From the NCBI GenBank assembly GCA_038561985.1, contig CP073276.1, forward strand, positions 2,604,001 to 2,668,000: 64,000 nucleotides of DNA, written 5' to 3'. A program made the translations under genes and the position numbers. The first letter of the stretch is position 1; the number at the start of each line of letters is the position of its first letter. Shown piece by piece: positions 34,830 to 44,437 of the stretch. This stretch comes from Petrimonas sulfuriphila. Its GTDB lineage: Bacteria; Bacteroidota; Bacteroidia; Bacteroidales; Dysgonomonadaceae. The notes beneath the pieces are model-generated. The model was not told where the DNA came from. It worked only from the letters and a program-made list of their open reading frames with translations, and made no database searches.

Positions 34830-35918
34830 TCAATTTTTCCCGTTGTCCTCTCCATTTTCGAACCAGTTGATGAAATTTTCAGCATCGGTTTTGTTGTTTT
34901 CCCACCATTCCAGTGATTCCGGAAAGTAAGAAACGCTTATGTAACGGCAAAAAGTATCGTAATGATTGGAGTTGAGGATGCTTTTAAAAAAGGGATAATG
35001 GAAGGTCCAGAAACTCTCGCTTTTTAGAGCTCCCGATTCTTTTTCGAGTGCGCTGAGGATGGCTTTGTTTACTTCTGTAAAAACAAAATAGACATCTGTG
35101 TCCTTTTTTGCTGCTTTTAGGGAGTCCATCGAAAATTTTATGGCGTTGTAAATAATTTTTCGATTCAATCCTTCTTCGGTTGAGAGAGGAGGCATTTCTT
35201 GCTGAACACTGTTCTCAGGCATGTTTCGTAACAATTGTTGCTGAATAAATGACCGCTCTACCGGTTTTTCCGTCACCGGTTTCACAAGCATTGTCTGGAG
35301 CATCTCTTCGAAAGCATTCTTGGACCTTTTACTGTCGGGTTCCAATAATAAAAACAACTGAAAGGAATAAATGCTTCTTACCCAAAGCCCCTTGTCTCTT
35401 TGTGCATAAGCATTCAAAAGAAAGGCACCGCTGTTGGTTTTATCCAACTCGATGGCACGGCTTACGTGTTCAAGGGTCTTATCTATATCCCCTTTTTTGT
35501 AATAATTCAATGCCATATTGAAATGCAATAAATAGGAATCGCCATTCTTTATCAAACCCTCCTGCAGAATCGCAATTGCGTTATCGATTTGTTTCATCTC
35601 GGCCATTGCTTCACTTTTAACAGCATAAGCTCCAACGGAAAGGTTTTTATCGTTTGAATTAATAACACGTGTGCTGTATTTTGAAGCGTTTTCATAATCT
35701 TTCAGTTCAAGGTACGAAAGTGAAATTTCGTATAACGCCAATGTCGATTTTGGATTTATTTTCAATGCCTGTTCAAACTTTTCGATGGCCTTCTTGTATT
35801 CTGCTGAATCGTGTAGCGCAACTCCTTCATGAATAAGGGTTTGCACATTATTGCCTTGCCCGTTTGTATTTAAAATTACGATGGAAATTAAAAAGAGTAT
35901 GATGAGAATTTTCTTCAT
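34830..35918 (-). CDS. Secreted tetratricopeptide-repeat protein
   Basis: 362 residues with a signal peptide (1-20). At least four TPRs span about 27-180 (DSAEYKKAIEKFEQALKINPKS, YLELKDYENASKYSTRVI, DNAIAILQEGLI, KGDIDKTLEHVSRAIELD). The C-terminal half (about 225-362) is a conserved-looking helical domain without TPR character. It probably acts as a periplasmic scaffold; partners are unknown. It lies upstream of the ECF sigma module on the same strand and could be co-transcribed, although the sigma gene also has its own -7 box. Confidence 0.8.
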   Translation of the reverse strand: MKKILIILFLISIVILNTNGQGNNVQTLIHEGVALHDSAEYKKAIEKFEQALKINPKSTLALYEISLSYLELKDYENASKYSTRVINSNDKNLSVGAYAVKSEAMAEMKQIDNAIAILQEGLIKNGDSYLLHFNMALNYYKKGDIDKTLEHVSRAIELDKTNSGAFLLNAYAQRDKGLWVRSIYSFQLFLLLEPDSKRSKNAFEEMLQTMLVKPVTEKPVERSFIQQQLLRNMPENSVQQEMPPLSTEEGLNRKIIYNAIKFSMDSLKAAKKDTDVYFVFTEVNKAILSALEKESGALKSESFWTFHYPFFKSILNSNHYDTFCRYISVSYFPESLEWWENNKTDAENFINWFENGEDNGKN

Positions 35919-36062
35919 AAATTACTTTTTGTGGGGTAAATGTAAGACAAAAAAAGAGATATTTAAATTTTTCATTAAAAAAAGCGGTTTATTCTAACAA
36001 TCGTAAACAATTTGTCTTGTATTTAAATATTTTTTTAGAAGTCAGTGTGTCGAATAATGTTG
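35919..36062. other. AT-rich spacer
   Basis: AT-rich region between the TPR gene and the RNA candidate. Apart from likely divergent promoters I see no feature here. Confidence 0.5.
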
Positions 36063-36070
36063 TATGTTTG
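36063..36070 (+). promoter_or_regulatory. -7 box before the rod-folding RNA candidate
   Basis: TATGTTTG fits TAnnTTTG and ends five bases before the predicted 5' pairing strand of the RNA candidate. No TTG is found at the usual -33 spacing. Confidence 0.35.
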
Positions 36071-36225
36071 TATCCTGAAATTCCTGTTAAACGAGCATGA
36101 TAGCTGTTTTCAAACAAGAACAGGGTTAAAGGCGAAACGACGTTCGACAACCGGATGGGAGTCTACTGCCACTTGTTGGTGTTCTCACTGGAAGTTGGCG
36201 ATCTCGCTTCATTCAATTCAGTACG
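36071..36225 (+). ncRNA. Candidate 6S-like regulatory RNA upstream of prmA
   Basis: The sequence folds by eye into one long interrupted rod. Nested pairings from outside in: CTGAAATT (36075-36082) with AATTCAG (36215-36221); AAACGAG (36089-36095) with CTCGCTT (36203-36209); a short helix 36100-36104 with 36198-36202; AGAACA (36117-36122) with TGTTCT (36180-36185); 36146-36150 with 36173-36177; and an apical stem 36156-36160 with 36167-36171. Unpaired stretches in the middle resemble the open bubble of 6S RNA. The region is less AT-rich than its flanks and has no credible protein. Naming it 6S is inference from architecture only. Confidence 0.4.
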
Positions 36226-36254
36226 GCACTTTTAAAATAACTAGTTTTAATCAT

Positions 36255-37091
36255 ATGAAATACGTTGAGGTAAATTTAATTTGTAATCCCGATTCTGAGA
36301 TAATTACCGATGTGTTGGCAGCTCAACTCTCCGATATAGGTTTTGAGAGTTTTGTTAAATCAAATACGGGGCTGCTGGCCTATGTTCCCGAGCCAACGTT
36401 CTCCACAGAGAAGATTGACACCTTGCTCCAGAATTTCTTCTTAGATGCAGAGATTGGCTATTCGTTTAAAACGATTGAAGATAGAAACTGGAACGAGGAG
36501 TGGGAAAAGCATTATTTTCAACCCATTGTATTTGAAAACAAATGCATTATTCACAGTTCATTCCATCGACCCGGCGGGGATTATAATTATCGTATCCTTA
36601 TCGATCCTAAAATGGCATTTGGAACGGGCCATCATCAAACCACAGGGTTGATATTGAAAGAAATTTTATCGATGGACCTGCAAAACAAATCTGTTTTGGA
36701 TATGGGTTGCGGAACAGCTATTCTTGCCATTCTGGCTTCAATGTGTGGTGCTGATCCCATCATTGCAATTGATATTGATGAATGGGCATACCAAAATGCT
36801 TTGGAAAACGTTCACTTAAACCGTATTAATAATATCAGCGTGTTATGCGGTGATTCCGGACTGTTAGGAAACGATATGTTTGATGTGATTTTCGCCAACA
36901 TTAACCGGAATATTTTGTTGCAGGACATTCCGGCTTACACGAAAGTTCTAAATCCTGGTGGAAAGCTTGTCATGAGTGGTTTTTACAGGGAAGATATTCC
37001 GGTGATTCATGAAAAATGTGTGCAGTATGGATTAACGTATCGTGATTTCTCTGAAATGGAAAACTGGGTGGCTGTTGTATGTGAAAAATGA
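36255..37091 (+). CDS. prmA: Ribosomal protein L11 methyltransferase
   Basis: 278 residues from the ATG at 36255 (MKYVEVNLICNPDSEI). The open frame extends upstream through the RNA candidate, but that part has no protein character. Methylates ribosomal protein L11. The AdoMet-binding motif VLDMGCGTAILAILAS (about 155-170), preceded by MAFGTGHHQTTGL, and the NPPY-like DVIFANINRNIL are typical of PrmA. It is monocistronic or co-transcribed with the upstream RNA. Confidence 0.94.
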   Translation: MKYVEVNLICNPDSEIITDVLAAQLSDIGFESFVKSNTGLLAYVPEPTFSTEKIDTLLQNFFLDAEIGYSFKTIEDRNWNEEWEKHYFQPIVFENKCIIHSSFHRPGGDYNYRILIDPKMAFGTGHHQTTGLILKEILSMDLQNKSVLDMGCGTAILAILASMCGADPIIAIDIDEWAYQNALENVHLNRINNISVLCGDSGLLGNDMFDVIFANINRNILLQDIPAYTKVLNPGGKLVMSGFYREDIPVIHEKCVQYGLTYRDFSEMENWVAVVCEK

Positions 37092-37110
37092 GCTTTCCTG
37101 CGAATTATCT

Positions 37111-37142
37111 TTTGTTTTACCCCCAAATAAGTTGTAACTTTG
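37111..37142 (+). promoter_or_regulatory. Promoter of the AspT-like transporter gene
   Basis: TTTG (37111-37114), exactly 20 bases, then TAACTTTG (37135-37142). This is a full match to the Bacteroidota housekeeping promoter. The leader would be about 40 bases before the ATG at 37189. Confidence 0.75.
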
Positions 37143-37188
37143 CACCTTATTTCGTGTATTCACATTTTTTGTTTAGGTTATTTTTTTT

Positions 37189-38859
37189 ATGGAATGGATT
37201 AATGATTTGATCTTCGGATCGGGTGTTGCGCACGCCATTTTTGTACTTGCGCTGGTAATTTCTTCCGGAATCCTGCTGGGAAAAATTAAAGTCTTCGGTG
37301 TTTCTCTCGGAATAACGTGGATTCTGTTTGTAGGTATATTTTTGGGTCATCTGGGTTTAGGGATTGATGAACATATTCTTCATTTTATAAAAGAATTTGG
37401 GCTCATCCTTTTTATCTATTCTATTGGGATGCAAGTAGGTCCCAGTTTTTTTTCTTCCTTCAAGCAAGGCGGGATCACCCTGAATTTATTGGCCTCATCG
37501 GTAGTATTTCTGGGCGTTATCACCACTTACGTAATTCATGTTATAACCGGATTACCCATTTCTACCATGGTGGGAATATTATCTGGAGCGGTAACTAATA
37601 CCCCGGGACTGGGTGCGGCGCAACAAACTTACTTTGACGTAACCGGCTCCCAGGATCCTTCTATAGCCATGGGATATGCAGTAGCCTATCCCCTTGGTGT
37701 TGTAGGTATTATTCTTAGTCTTATACTCTTTAAGTCGCTGTTCAGGATAAATTTTGCCAGGGAGAACGAAGCAATCAGTATAACAAATGCTTCTAAAATG
37801 ACCGAAGCACAAATGTTTTCACTTCAGGTACATAATCCGGCTGTTTTTGGCAAAACCATCCACGAGATAAAAAGCCTCATGGATAAGGAATTTGTCATTT
37901 CCAGAGTCCTGCACAACGATTCCGGAATATTAACGGTGCCTCTGCCGCACACCGTATTGAATGAGAACGATAAAATACTGGTGGTTACAAACCTACAAAA
38001 TATTGAACTTATTGAAGCTTTGATCGGTCAAAAAATCGATATGGATAGAAACGAGTGGAATAAGCTTGACAATCAATTGATTTCGCGAAGAATAAATGTA
38101 ACCAAGGCGGGAATTAATGGAAAATCTATCGGACAATTGCGGTTAAGAAATTTGTACGGAGTAAATATTACCCGGGTTAACCGCGCCGGCGTTGATCTGG
38201 TTGCTGATCCGAGACTACAGTTGCAGCTGGGTGACCGGGTAACCGTTGTGGGTTCCGAAGCATCCATCGCTAATGTTGAAAAATTCCTTGGAAACTCGTT
38301 GAAAAGGCTGCGTGAACCCAACCTTATATCTATTTTTATCGGGATCGCCCTGGGAGTTTTAATCGGAAGCATCCCCTTTATGTTTCCTGGAATCCCCCAA
38401 CCCGTAAAACTAGGACTGGCGGGTGGCCCTCTTATTGTTGCAATTCTTATCAGTAAATTCGGACCTAAATACGGATTGGTAACCTACACAACGATGAGCG
38501 CAAACCTGATGCTTCGGGAAATAGGTATAGCGTTATTCCTTGCATGCGTAGGATTAAGCGCAGGAGAAGGCTTTGTTGAAACCGTGGTAAATGACGGATA
38601 CAAATGGATCGCATACGGAGCCATTATCACGGTTGTTCCACTTTTAATTGTGGGTACTATCGGAAGAAAAGTTTATAAAATCAATTACTTTACGCTGATG
38701 GGATTGATTGCGGGAAGTATGACCGATCCCCCGGCTCTTTCATACGCTAATGCGACTGCAGGAAACGATTTCCCAGCAGTAAGCTATGCGACTGTCTATC
38801 CGCTTACCATGTTCCTGCGGGTTATTACGGCGCAATTGATGATTCTGCTGTTTCTATAA
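37189..38859 (+). CDS. AspT/YidE-type putative transporter with two RCK_C domains
   Basis: 556 residues. Two membrane halves, each about five helices with a duplicated AspT domain (about 10-180 and 385-556), flank two cytosolic TrkA-C-like domains (about 205-290 and 295-375). Repeated GxxxG and [15 protein letters not shown] / [16 protein letters not shown] motifs mark the two half repeats. The family includes the aspartate:alanine exchanger; in most bacteria the substrate is not known. It has its own strong promoter and neighbours give no hint. Confidence 0.9.
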   Translation: MEWINDLIFGSGVAHAIFVLALVISSGILLGKIKVFGVSLGITWILFVGIFLGHLGLGIDEHILHFIKEFGLILFIYSIGMQVGPSFFSSFKQGGITLNLLASSVVFLGVITTYVIHVITGLPISTMVGILSGAVTNTPGLGAAQQTYFDVTGSQDPSIAMGYAVAYPLGVVGIILSLILFKSLFRINFARENEAISITNASKMTEAQMFSLQVHNPAVFGKTIHEIKSLMDKEFVISRVLHNDSGILTVPLPHTVLNENDKILVVTNLQNIELIEALIGQKIDMDRNEWNKLDNQLISRRINVTKAGINGKSIGQLRLRNLYGVNITRVNRAGVDLVADPRLQLQLGDRVTVVGSEASIANVEKFLGNSLKRLREPNLISIFIGIALGVLIGSIPFMFPGIPQPVKLGLAGGPLIVAILISKFGPKYGLVTYTTMSANLMLREIGIALFLACVGLSAGEGFVETVVNDGYKWIAYGAIITVVPLLIVGTIGRKVYKINYFTLMGLIAGSMTDPPALSYANATAGNDFPAVSYATVYPLTMFLRVITAQLMILLFL

Positions 38860-39061
38860 ACTCCTTCTGATCGATTTCTAGAACAGGAACAGACGAACAG
38901 GGAACAGGGTCTTCAGCTAAGTGTGATGTCTGCAATCGTTTGCACGTGATAATGTTTAAAAAAAACTTATTCTGGTTATCTATCCGTTTGAAATAGTTGT
39001 AGTTTTGTTTTCAATCGGCAGGGGCGATAAGGTCGGTTACGTTTAAAGAAAATAAGTTAGA

Positions 39062-41728
39062 ATGAGCCTTATAAAATTCCAAATAAGTTATCACACAAAT
39101 TTTGGTCAAGAAATCTATGTTTGTGGTTCAATTCCCGAGTTGGGCAACCTTGATGAGACCGGTGCATTAAAATTAACCTGCGAAGGGGAGGTGTGGTCTG
39201 CCGAAACAGAGAGTAAAACAACCGGACAAATCGAATATTATTATTTCTTGAAAGAGCAGGGTAAAACTATTCGAAAAGAGTGGGGGAGCCATCGTAGATT
39301 ACAGGTTGAGAAATCGAAGATGTTTTTTGTTCAAGATTTGTGGAAAAATAAACCCTATCACGGTTACCTGTATTCATCGGCTTTTACTGAAAGTATCTTT
39401 TTCCACGAAAAAGCCAACTCAACTTTATCCTATTTTTCCAACAGTATTTTATTGAATGTGATATGCCCTTTTGTGAAAAAAGGGCAGAAGTTGGTTGTTT
39501 CCGGTGAAATTGACCAATTGGGAAACTGGGCTTTAAATAAAGCCAAACCACTTGATTATGTCGGAAACGGAGAATGGCAAATACTCCTGAACGCTAAAAG
39601 CCTTCCCAATGAGTTTTATTATAAGTTTGTTATCGTAGATGAGGATACCCGCCAGTCCATACATTGGGAAGATGGCGGAAACAGGATTTTGTCAACGCAA
39701 AAAGCAAAAAACCAAAACAGTGTATGGGTTGAAATGGGGTTGCAATTTCATTACAACTACTTTTTGTTTAAAGGTACGGGAACGGCTATTCCTGTATTTT
39801 CGCTTCGAAGTGAAAGTAGTTTCGGAATTGGGGATTTTCTCGATCTGAAAAAAATGATCGACTGGGCTGCGCTGACCCATCAGCAACTTATCCAGATGCT
39901 GCCCATTAACGATACTATCACTACCCAAACGTGGAGAGACTCTTATCCTTACAGTGCTATTTCGTGTTATGCATTGCATCCCATTTATTTGGGACTTTCG
40001 GCTTTCCCGCTAAAGGATCAGTCAAAGATGAATGCTTTCCTGGAAGAAGCCCGGAAATTGAATAAATTGGCTGATCTTGATTATGAAAAGGTGTTGAGTT
40101 TGAAGAAAAGATATACAGAACACCTTTTTGAACAGGAAAAGGATGAAATTTTATCATCCGCGGCGTATCAAGTGTTTTATGAAAAAAACCGGTTCTGGCT
40201 TTTTTCGTACGCGGCATATTGCTATTTGAGGGATAAGTTAGGCACGGCGCGGTTTACCGATTGGGGAGAGTTTGCAGTTTATAATGAACAAAAGTTGCAA
40301 CAACTTATCGAGGAGGACCCCGAGGCAAAAATTGTGACCGATTTTTATGCTTTTACTCAGTATTTGCTGGACAAACAGTTGGGTGAAGTTCAGGAGTATG
40401 CTCACGGGAAAGGGGTCGCTTTAAAGGGAGACATACCTATTGGAATAAATCGCGATAGCATTGATGCCTGGACAACGGGCTATCTTTTCAATATGGATAC
40501 GCAAACAGGAGCACCGCCCGATGATTTTTCCTTTTTCGGGCAAAATTGGGGATTTCCTACTTACAACTGGTGCGCGATGGAACAGGAAGGTTATGCATGG
40601 TGGAAAAACCGGTTCTGTAAAATGGCAGATTATTTTGATGCTTACCGCATCGACCATATTTTGGGCTTTTTCCGCATTTGGGAGATTCCCATGCACTCTG
40701 TCCAGGGATTATTGGGGTATTTTAGTCCGGCCTTGCCTTATTGGCCCGAAGAGTTGAATCTGGCAGGCATTCCTTTCGATGAAGAACGGATGACAAAGCC
40801 ATTTATACACGAAGCATTTTTGCCTGAAATATTTGGTGAATATACTCCCGAAGTGATGGCGGAGTACCTCGAGGTTTCCGGATGGCAGCGCTTCAACCTT
40901 AAAAAAGAATACGATACACAACGAAAAATTCAACACTTTTTTGGGGGTAAGGCAGACGTTAAAAATCTGAAAATCCGTGATGGGTTGTATGCATTGTGCA
41001 ACGAAGTATTGTTTGTAAGAGACCGGATGAATCATAACCTGTTCCACCCGCGTATTACGGCGCAACATAGTTATTCTTATAGGTATCTCGACGATAATGT
41101 GAAAAGTGCTTTTAACCGGCTTTACGATGATTTTTATTACCGGCGTCACAACTATTTCTGGCGCGAACAGGCCATGAGGAAATTGCCACAACTCATTTCT
41201 TCAACCCCTATGTTGGTTTGCGGAGAAGACTTGGGGATGGTGCCCGATAGTGTGCATTCGGTAATGAACGAACTCCAAATACTCAGTCTGGAAATTCAAC
41301 GGATGCCGAAAGACCCGAACGTATCGTTTTCCGATCTCCATTCATTGCCTTATCTTTCGGTTGCCACAACGTCAACCCACGATATGTCACCGATAAGGTT
41401 GTGGTGGAAGGAGAACAAGGAGATTACCCAAAAATATTACAACGAGATTCTTAACCACGAAGGGGAGGCTCCAGACGAATGTTCTCCCGAATTGTGCCGG
41501 CAGATTATACAACAACACTTGAATTCGTCGGCCATGTGGGTGATTTTACCCTGGCAGGACTGGATATCGCTTTCCGGAGAGCTTTCGCGGAAGGATCCTG
41601 CAGAAGAACGTATAAATGTGCCAGCTAATCCCGAGCATTACTGGCGGTACAGGATGCATATTTCGTTGGATGACTTGTTGAAGAAAAGTGAATTTAATGC
41701 AACCATAAAATTGATGGTGGAAAGATAA
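39062..41728 (+). CDS. malQ: 4-alpha-glucanotransferase with tandem CBM20 (DPE2-like)
   Basis: 888 residues. Two N-terminal starch-binding CBM20 modules (about 1-110 and 125-235: VCGSIPELGNLDETGALKL and VSGEIDQLGNWALNKAKPL) precede a GH77 catalytic domain (about 250-888). The catalytic nucleophile lies in DAYRIDHILGFFRIW (about 525-540), the acid/base in CGEDLGMVPDSV (about 719-730) and the third acid in TTSTHDMSPIR. It transfers alpha-1,4-glucan segments in glycogen/maltodextrin metabolism. The long form with two CBM20 resembles plant cytosolic DPE2. It is far from the glycogen trio at 58.7-63.4 kb but functionally linked to it. Confidence 0.94.
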   Translation: MSLIKFQISYHTNFGQEIYVCGSIPELGNLDETGALKLTCEGEVWSAETESKTTGQIEYYYFLKEQGKTIRKEWGSHRRLQVEKSKMFFVQDLWKNKPYHGYLYSSAFTESIFFHEKANSTLSYFSNSILLNVICPFVKKGQKLVVSGEIDQLGNWALNKAKPLDYVGNGEWQILLNAKSLPNEFYYKFVIVDEDTRQSIHWEDGGNRILSTQKAKNQNSVWVEMGLQFHYNYFLFKGTGTAIPVFSLRSESSFGIGDFLDLKKMIDWAALTHQQLIQMLPINDTITTQTWRDSYPYSAISCYALHPIYLGLSAFPLKDQSKMNAFLEEARKLNKLADLDYEKVLSLKKRYTEHLFEQEKDEILSSAAYQVFYEKNRFWLFSYAAYCYLRDKLGTARFTDWGEFAVYNEQKLQQLIEEDPEAKIVTDFYAFTQYLLDKQLGEVQEYAHGKGVALKGDIPIGINRDSIDAWTTGYLFNMDTQTGAPPDDFSFFGQNWGFPTYNWCAMEQEGYAWWKNRFCKMADYFDAYRIDHILGFFRIWEIPMHSVQGLLGYFSPALPYWPEELNLAGIPFDEERMTKPFIHEAFLPEIFGEYTPEVMAEYLEVSGWQRFNLKKEYDTQRKIQHFFGGKADVKNLKIRDGLYALCNEVLFVRDRMNHNLFHPRITAQHSYSYRYLDDNVKSAFNRLYDDFYYRRHNYFWREQAMRKLPQLISSTPMLVCGEDLGMVPDSVHSVMNELQILSLEIQRMPKDPNVSFSDLHSLPYLSVATTSTHDMSPIRLWWKENKEITQKYYNEILNHEGEAPDECSPELCRQIIQQHLNSSAMWVILPWQDWISLSGELSRKDPAEERINVPANPEHYWRYRMHISLDDLLKKSEFNATIKLMVER

Positions 41729-41767
41729 AATTATGCAGGATTAATGGTGTAAAACCCATAATTATAG

Positions 41768-41775
41768 TACCTTTG
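41768..41775 (+). promoter_or_regulatory. -7 box for the lipoprotein gene at 41806
   Basis: TACCTTTG fits TAnnTTTG and is followed 30 bases later by the ATG. No clear TTG at -33. Confidence 0.4.
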
Positions 41776-41805
41776 CACCATCAAACGCATAATTTACCGC
41801 TCAAG

Positions 41806-42276
41806 ATGAAAATAAACCCTGTTGTTGTCTTTCTTTTTTTTGTTTTCTTGTTTGTAAACTGTTCCGGTAATGGCAAAGGTAATCGTGAACAGGAAGGTAA
41901 AGACACAGCATTTGCTCAGAAAAATCGGAAACAAACGAGACAGGAGGATTTTTATCAATTTCTTGATAAATTTAATTCAAAAAGGATTTTTCAGCTGGAA
42001 AGAATTATTTTCCCTATAACGGTATTGGCTCCTGATGCTAATCGGATAGCGTTAGAACCTACTGAGGAGAAGATTGAAAAAAGGGATTGGGAGCTGCTCG
42101 ACTTAAGTTACGACAGTACCTATACCACCCGCGATTTTGACAAATACACGCAAACGGTAAATTTTAGAAAAGATACCGCTCACGTTGCTCTTCGCGGAAT
42201 CGACAACGGCATATATGCTGATTATTATTTTAAGCTGATCGACGGAGAGTGGTTTTTGGTTACCTTGGTGGAGTAA
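41806..42276 (+). CDS. Lipoprotein of unknown function (DUF4348-like)
   Basis: 156 residues from the ATG at 41806. The lipobox LFVNCSG gives an acylated cysteine at about residue 20. A charged linker leads into a compact domain with FYQFLDKFNSKRIFQLERI and a C-terminal beta hairpin IYADYYFKLIDGEWFLVTL. The shape resembles the Bacteroidales family I recall as DUF4348, shorter than most members; this is unverified. A lipoprotein call is safe, the function is not known. It converges with cdd. Confidence 0.7.
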   Translation: MKINPVVVFLFFVFLFVNCSGNGKGNREQEGKDTAFAQKNRKQTRQEDFYQFLDKFNSKRIFQLERIIFPITVLAPDANRIALEPTEEKIEKRDWELLDLSYDSTYTTRDFDKYTQTVNFRKDTAHVALRGIDNGIYADYYFKLIDGEWFLVTLVE

Positions 42277-42294
42277 AAAAGCGTAAACTCAAAA

Positions 42295-42774
42295 TTATTT
42301 CAACATTTCATCCCCAAAACTCAACGGCAGCAAACTCTTTATGCTGTTGACCACATAAATCCCATCATCACTGTACATCAATATTTTTATAGGCGCTTTG
42401 TACCGGGTTTCTGCTTCCAGCAGCACCTGCCTGCAGGCTCCGCAAGGAGTTACAACATCTTTGGTGAATCCTCCGTTGTGGTGTGCAGCAACGGCTATGG
42501 CTATGATTGTCTGATCGGGATAATTGGCGTTGGCAAAGAAAACAGCTGTCCGTTCGGCACATGTCCCCGACGGGTATGCCGCGTTTTCCTGATTGTTGCC
42601 CGTTATGACTTCTCCGTTTTCAAGTAGCAGTGCCGCCCCGACCTTGAAGTTGGAATAACGTGCATATGCATTTTTTGTGGCTTGTTTTGCTGCTTCGATC
42701 AGTTTTTTTTCCGTTTCGGTACATTCTTCTAAAAGATAAACGCTTATCTTTGTGGTTAAATTTATTTCTTTCAT
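42295..42774 (-). CDS. cdd: Cytidine deaminase
   Basis: 159 residues. Zinc-dependent deamination of cytidine and deoxycytidine in pyrimidine salvage. GTCAERTAVFFA (about 71-82) holds the first zinc cysteine and the catalytic glutamate, and VTPCGACRQVLLE (about 107-119) the two other zinc cysteines. YSNFKVGAALL is the N-terminal nucleoside site. Length is normal. It diverges from the LysM glucosaminidase gene with a 16-base gap, so the two promoters must overlap. Confidence 0.96.
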   Translation of the reverse strand: MKEINLTTKISVYLLEECTETEKKLIEAAKQATKNAYARYSNFKVGAALLLENGEVITGNNQENAAYPSGTCAERTAVFFANANYPDQTIIAIAVAAHHNGGFTKDVVTPCGACRQVLLEAETRYKAPIKILMYSDDGIYVVNSIKSLLPLSFGDEMLK

Positions 42775-42790
42775 TCTGTTTGATTGAAAT

Positions 42791-43753
42791 ATGAAAATTA
42801 TTTTTTTAATGAGTTTTCATTACAAATATAGATATATTTCAGTTCTTTCTCTCTTTTTGATTTGTTTATTTGCTCCCGGTTGGGTTTGGGGACAAAGCCG
42901 GTTAAGGGTTTACGAAGAATATATTGATAGTTACTCCGACATTGCCGTACGTCACATGAACGATTATAACATACCGGCCTCCATCACACTGGCACAGGGA
43001 CTGCTGGAGTCGGGAGCGGGTATGAGCGACTTGGCGAGACGGTCAAACAATCATTTTGGTATTAAATGTCACCGCGGTTGGCGTGGAGAATCAGTGTATG
43101 CTGCAGACGACACTCCCAACGACTGTTTCAGAAAATACCGTAAAGTGGAAGATTCTTACGAAGACCATGCGCAATTTCTTACCGTTGGAGGCCGTTATCG
43201 GGAACTTTTTGAATTATCGGCCACCGATTACAAAGGATGGGCGCGAGGATTGCAAAAAACGGGATATGCAACCGACAGGGCTTATGCCAACAAGCTTATT
43301 AAGTTGATTGAAGATTACGAATTATATCGATTCGACAACAAAAATTATCGCAAAGGGATCACCCGGAGACAGCGAGAAGAAAACTTAGAGCAGGAAGTGG
43401 CACGGGCTAATTGGACGCATCAGCCTTATAAAACACACGGATTGGTTTATGTTATAGCTGTGAATGGCGATTCCTTTGCCGGAATTGCTCACGAATTCGG
43501 TTTCAAGGAGAGCGATTTGCTCAAATTCAATGAAGTACCCGAAGGTTTTCCGTTGAGTGAGGGCGACATCGTTTATTTCCAAAAGAAAAAACCGAGAGCC
43601 GACAAACCCTATTTTGAACACACGGTGCAAATAGGAGAGTCGATGTACAGCATTTCACAGAAATACGGCATCCAGCTTCGAAACTTATACAGGCTGAACA
43701 AAAAAAGTTACGAATATGTCCCCGAAGAAGGCGATGTGCTTAGGCTCAGGTAG
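42791..43753 (+). CDS. Secreted peptidoglycan glucosaminidase with two LysM domains
   Basis: 320 residues; the signal peptide may start at the ATG at 42791 or, more typically, at 42809 (MSFHYKYRYISVL). A GH73/FlgJ-like N-acetylglucosaminidase domain (about 45-190) has the catalytic glutamate in ITLAQGLLESGAGMSD and the conserved NNHFGIKCH. Two LysM peptidoglycan-binding domains follow (about 218-262 and 275-318). It is a cell-wall hydrolase probably active in daughter-cell separation or wall turnover. Confidence 0.9.
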   Translation: MKIIFLMSFHYKYRYISVLSLFLICLFAPGWVWGQSRLRVYEEYIDSYSDIAVRHMNDYNIPASITLAQGLLESGAGMSDLARRSNNHFGIKCHRGWRGESVYAADDTPNDCFRKYRKVEDSYEDHAQFLTVGGRYRELFELSATDYKGWARGLQKTGYATDRAYANKLIKLIEDYELYRFDNKNYRKGITRRQREENLEQEVARANWTHQPYKTHGLVYVIAVNGDSFAGIAHEFGFKESDLLKFNEVPEGFPLSEGDIVYFQKKKPRADKPYFEHTVQIGESMYSISQKYGIQLRNLYRLNKKSYEYVPEEGDVLRLR

Positions 43754-43840
43754 TGTAAAATTCGACGTGAAAAATCTTGGCTCTAATGTCTTGGTCCTAT
43801 AATTATAAACAACAGATGAAATCTAAAAATAAATAAAAAT

Positions 43841-44434
43841 ATGATATACAATACTCAGAAGAAAAAACTGGTTATGCCTGAATACGGGAGAAACATACAG
43901 AATATGGTGGATCACTGCGTAATGCTTAAGGACAAGGATGAGCGGAGGAAATGTGCTTATGCCGTAGTCGATATTATGGGAAGTATGTTCCCGCATTTGC
44001 GTGATGTGAATGATTTTAAGCATATTTTGTGGGACCACCTGGCCATAATGTCCGACTTTAAGCTTGATATCGACTATCCATATGAAGTGGTGACAAGAGA
44101 GGACCTGAATACAGCCCCCGACAAATTAAACTACAGCCGCCCTACAATGAAGTTCAGGCATTACGGGAAGTTATTGGAAAAGATGATTGCCATTGCTGCC
44201 GATATGGAAGATGGGGGGAAGAAGGATTTACTTATTGCCCAGTTGACCACACAGATGAAAAAATCTTATTCCCAATGGAATAAAGAGGTTGATGATGAGA
44301 AAATAATTGCTGACCTGCTTGAACTTTCGGGTGGGAAAATTCAGCTGGACAACGAGAGTTACTCCATTGCAGATGTAAAAAGTACGGCTTCCAAACGCAG
44401 GTTGAAAACAATTAAGTCGCAGCGGCGTAAATAG
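43841..44434 (+). CDS. DUF4290 protein
   Basis: 197 residues, soluble. It opens MIYNTQKKKLVMPEYGRN, which is the signature of the DUF4290 family found across Bacteroidota; function unknown. Helical, with a basic C-terminus (SKRRLKTIKSQRRK) that could touch RNA. It is followed three bases later by rimM, a ribosome maturation gene, so a link to ribosome or translation is plausible but unproven. Confidence 0.88.
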   Translation: MIYNTQKKKLVMPEYGRNIQNMVDHCVMLKDKDERRKCAYAVVDIMGSMFPHLRDVNDFKHILWDHLAIMSDFKLDIDYPYEVVTREDLNTAPDKLNYSRPTMKFRHYGKLLEKMIAIAADMEDGGKKDLLIAQLTTQMKKSYSQWNKEVDDEKIIADLLELSGGKIQLDNESYSIADVKSTASKRRLKTIKSQRRK

Positions 44435-44437
44435 CAG

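Noticed and set aside
36045-36254. N-terminal extension of prmA through the RNA candidate
   Set aside because: Translation is rich in Cys, Trp and mixed residues with no relation to PrmA; the ATG at 36255 fits the family N-terminus.
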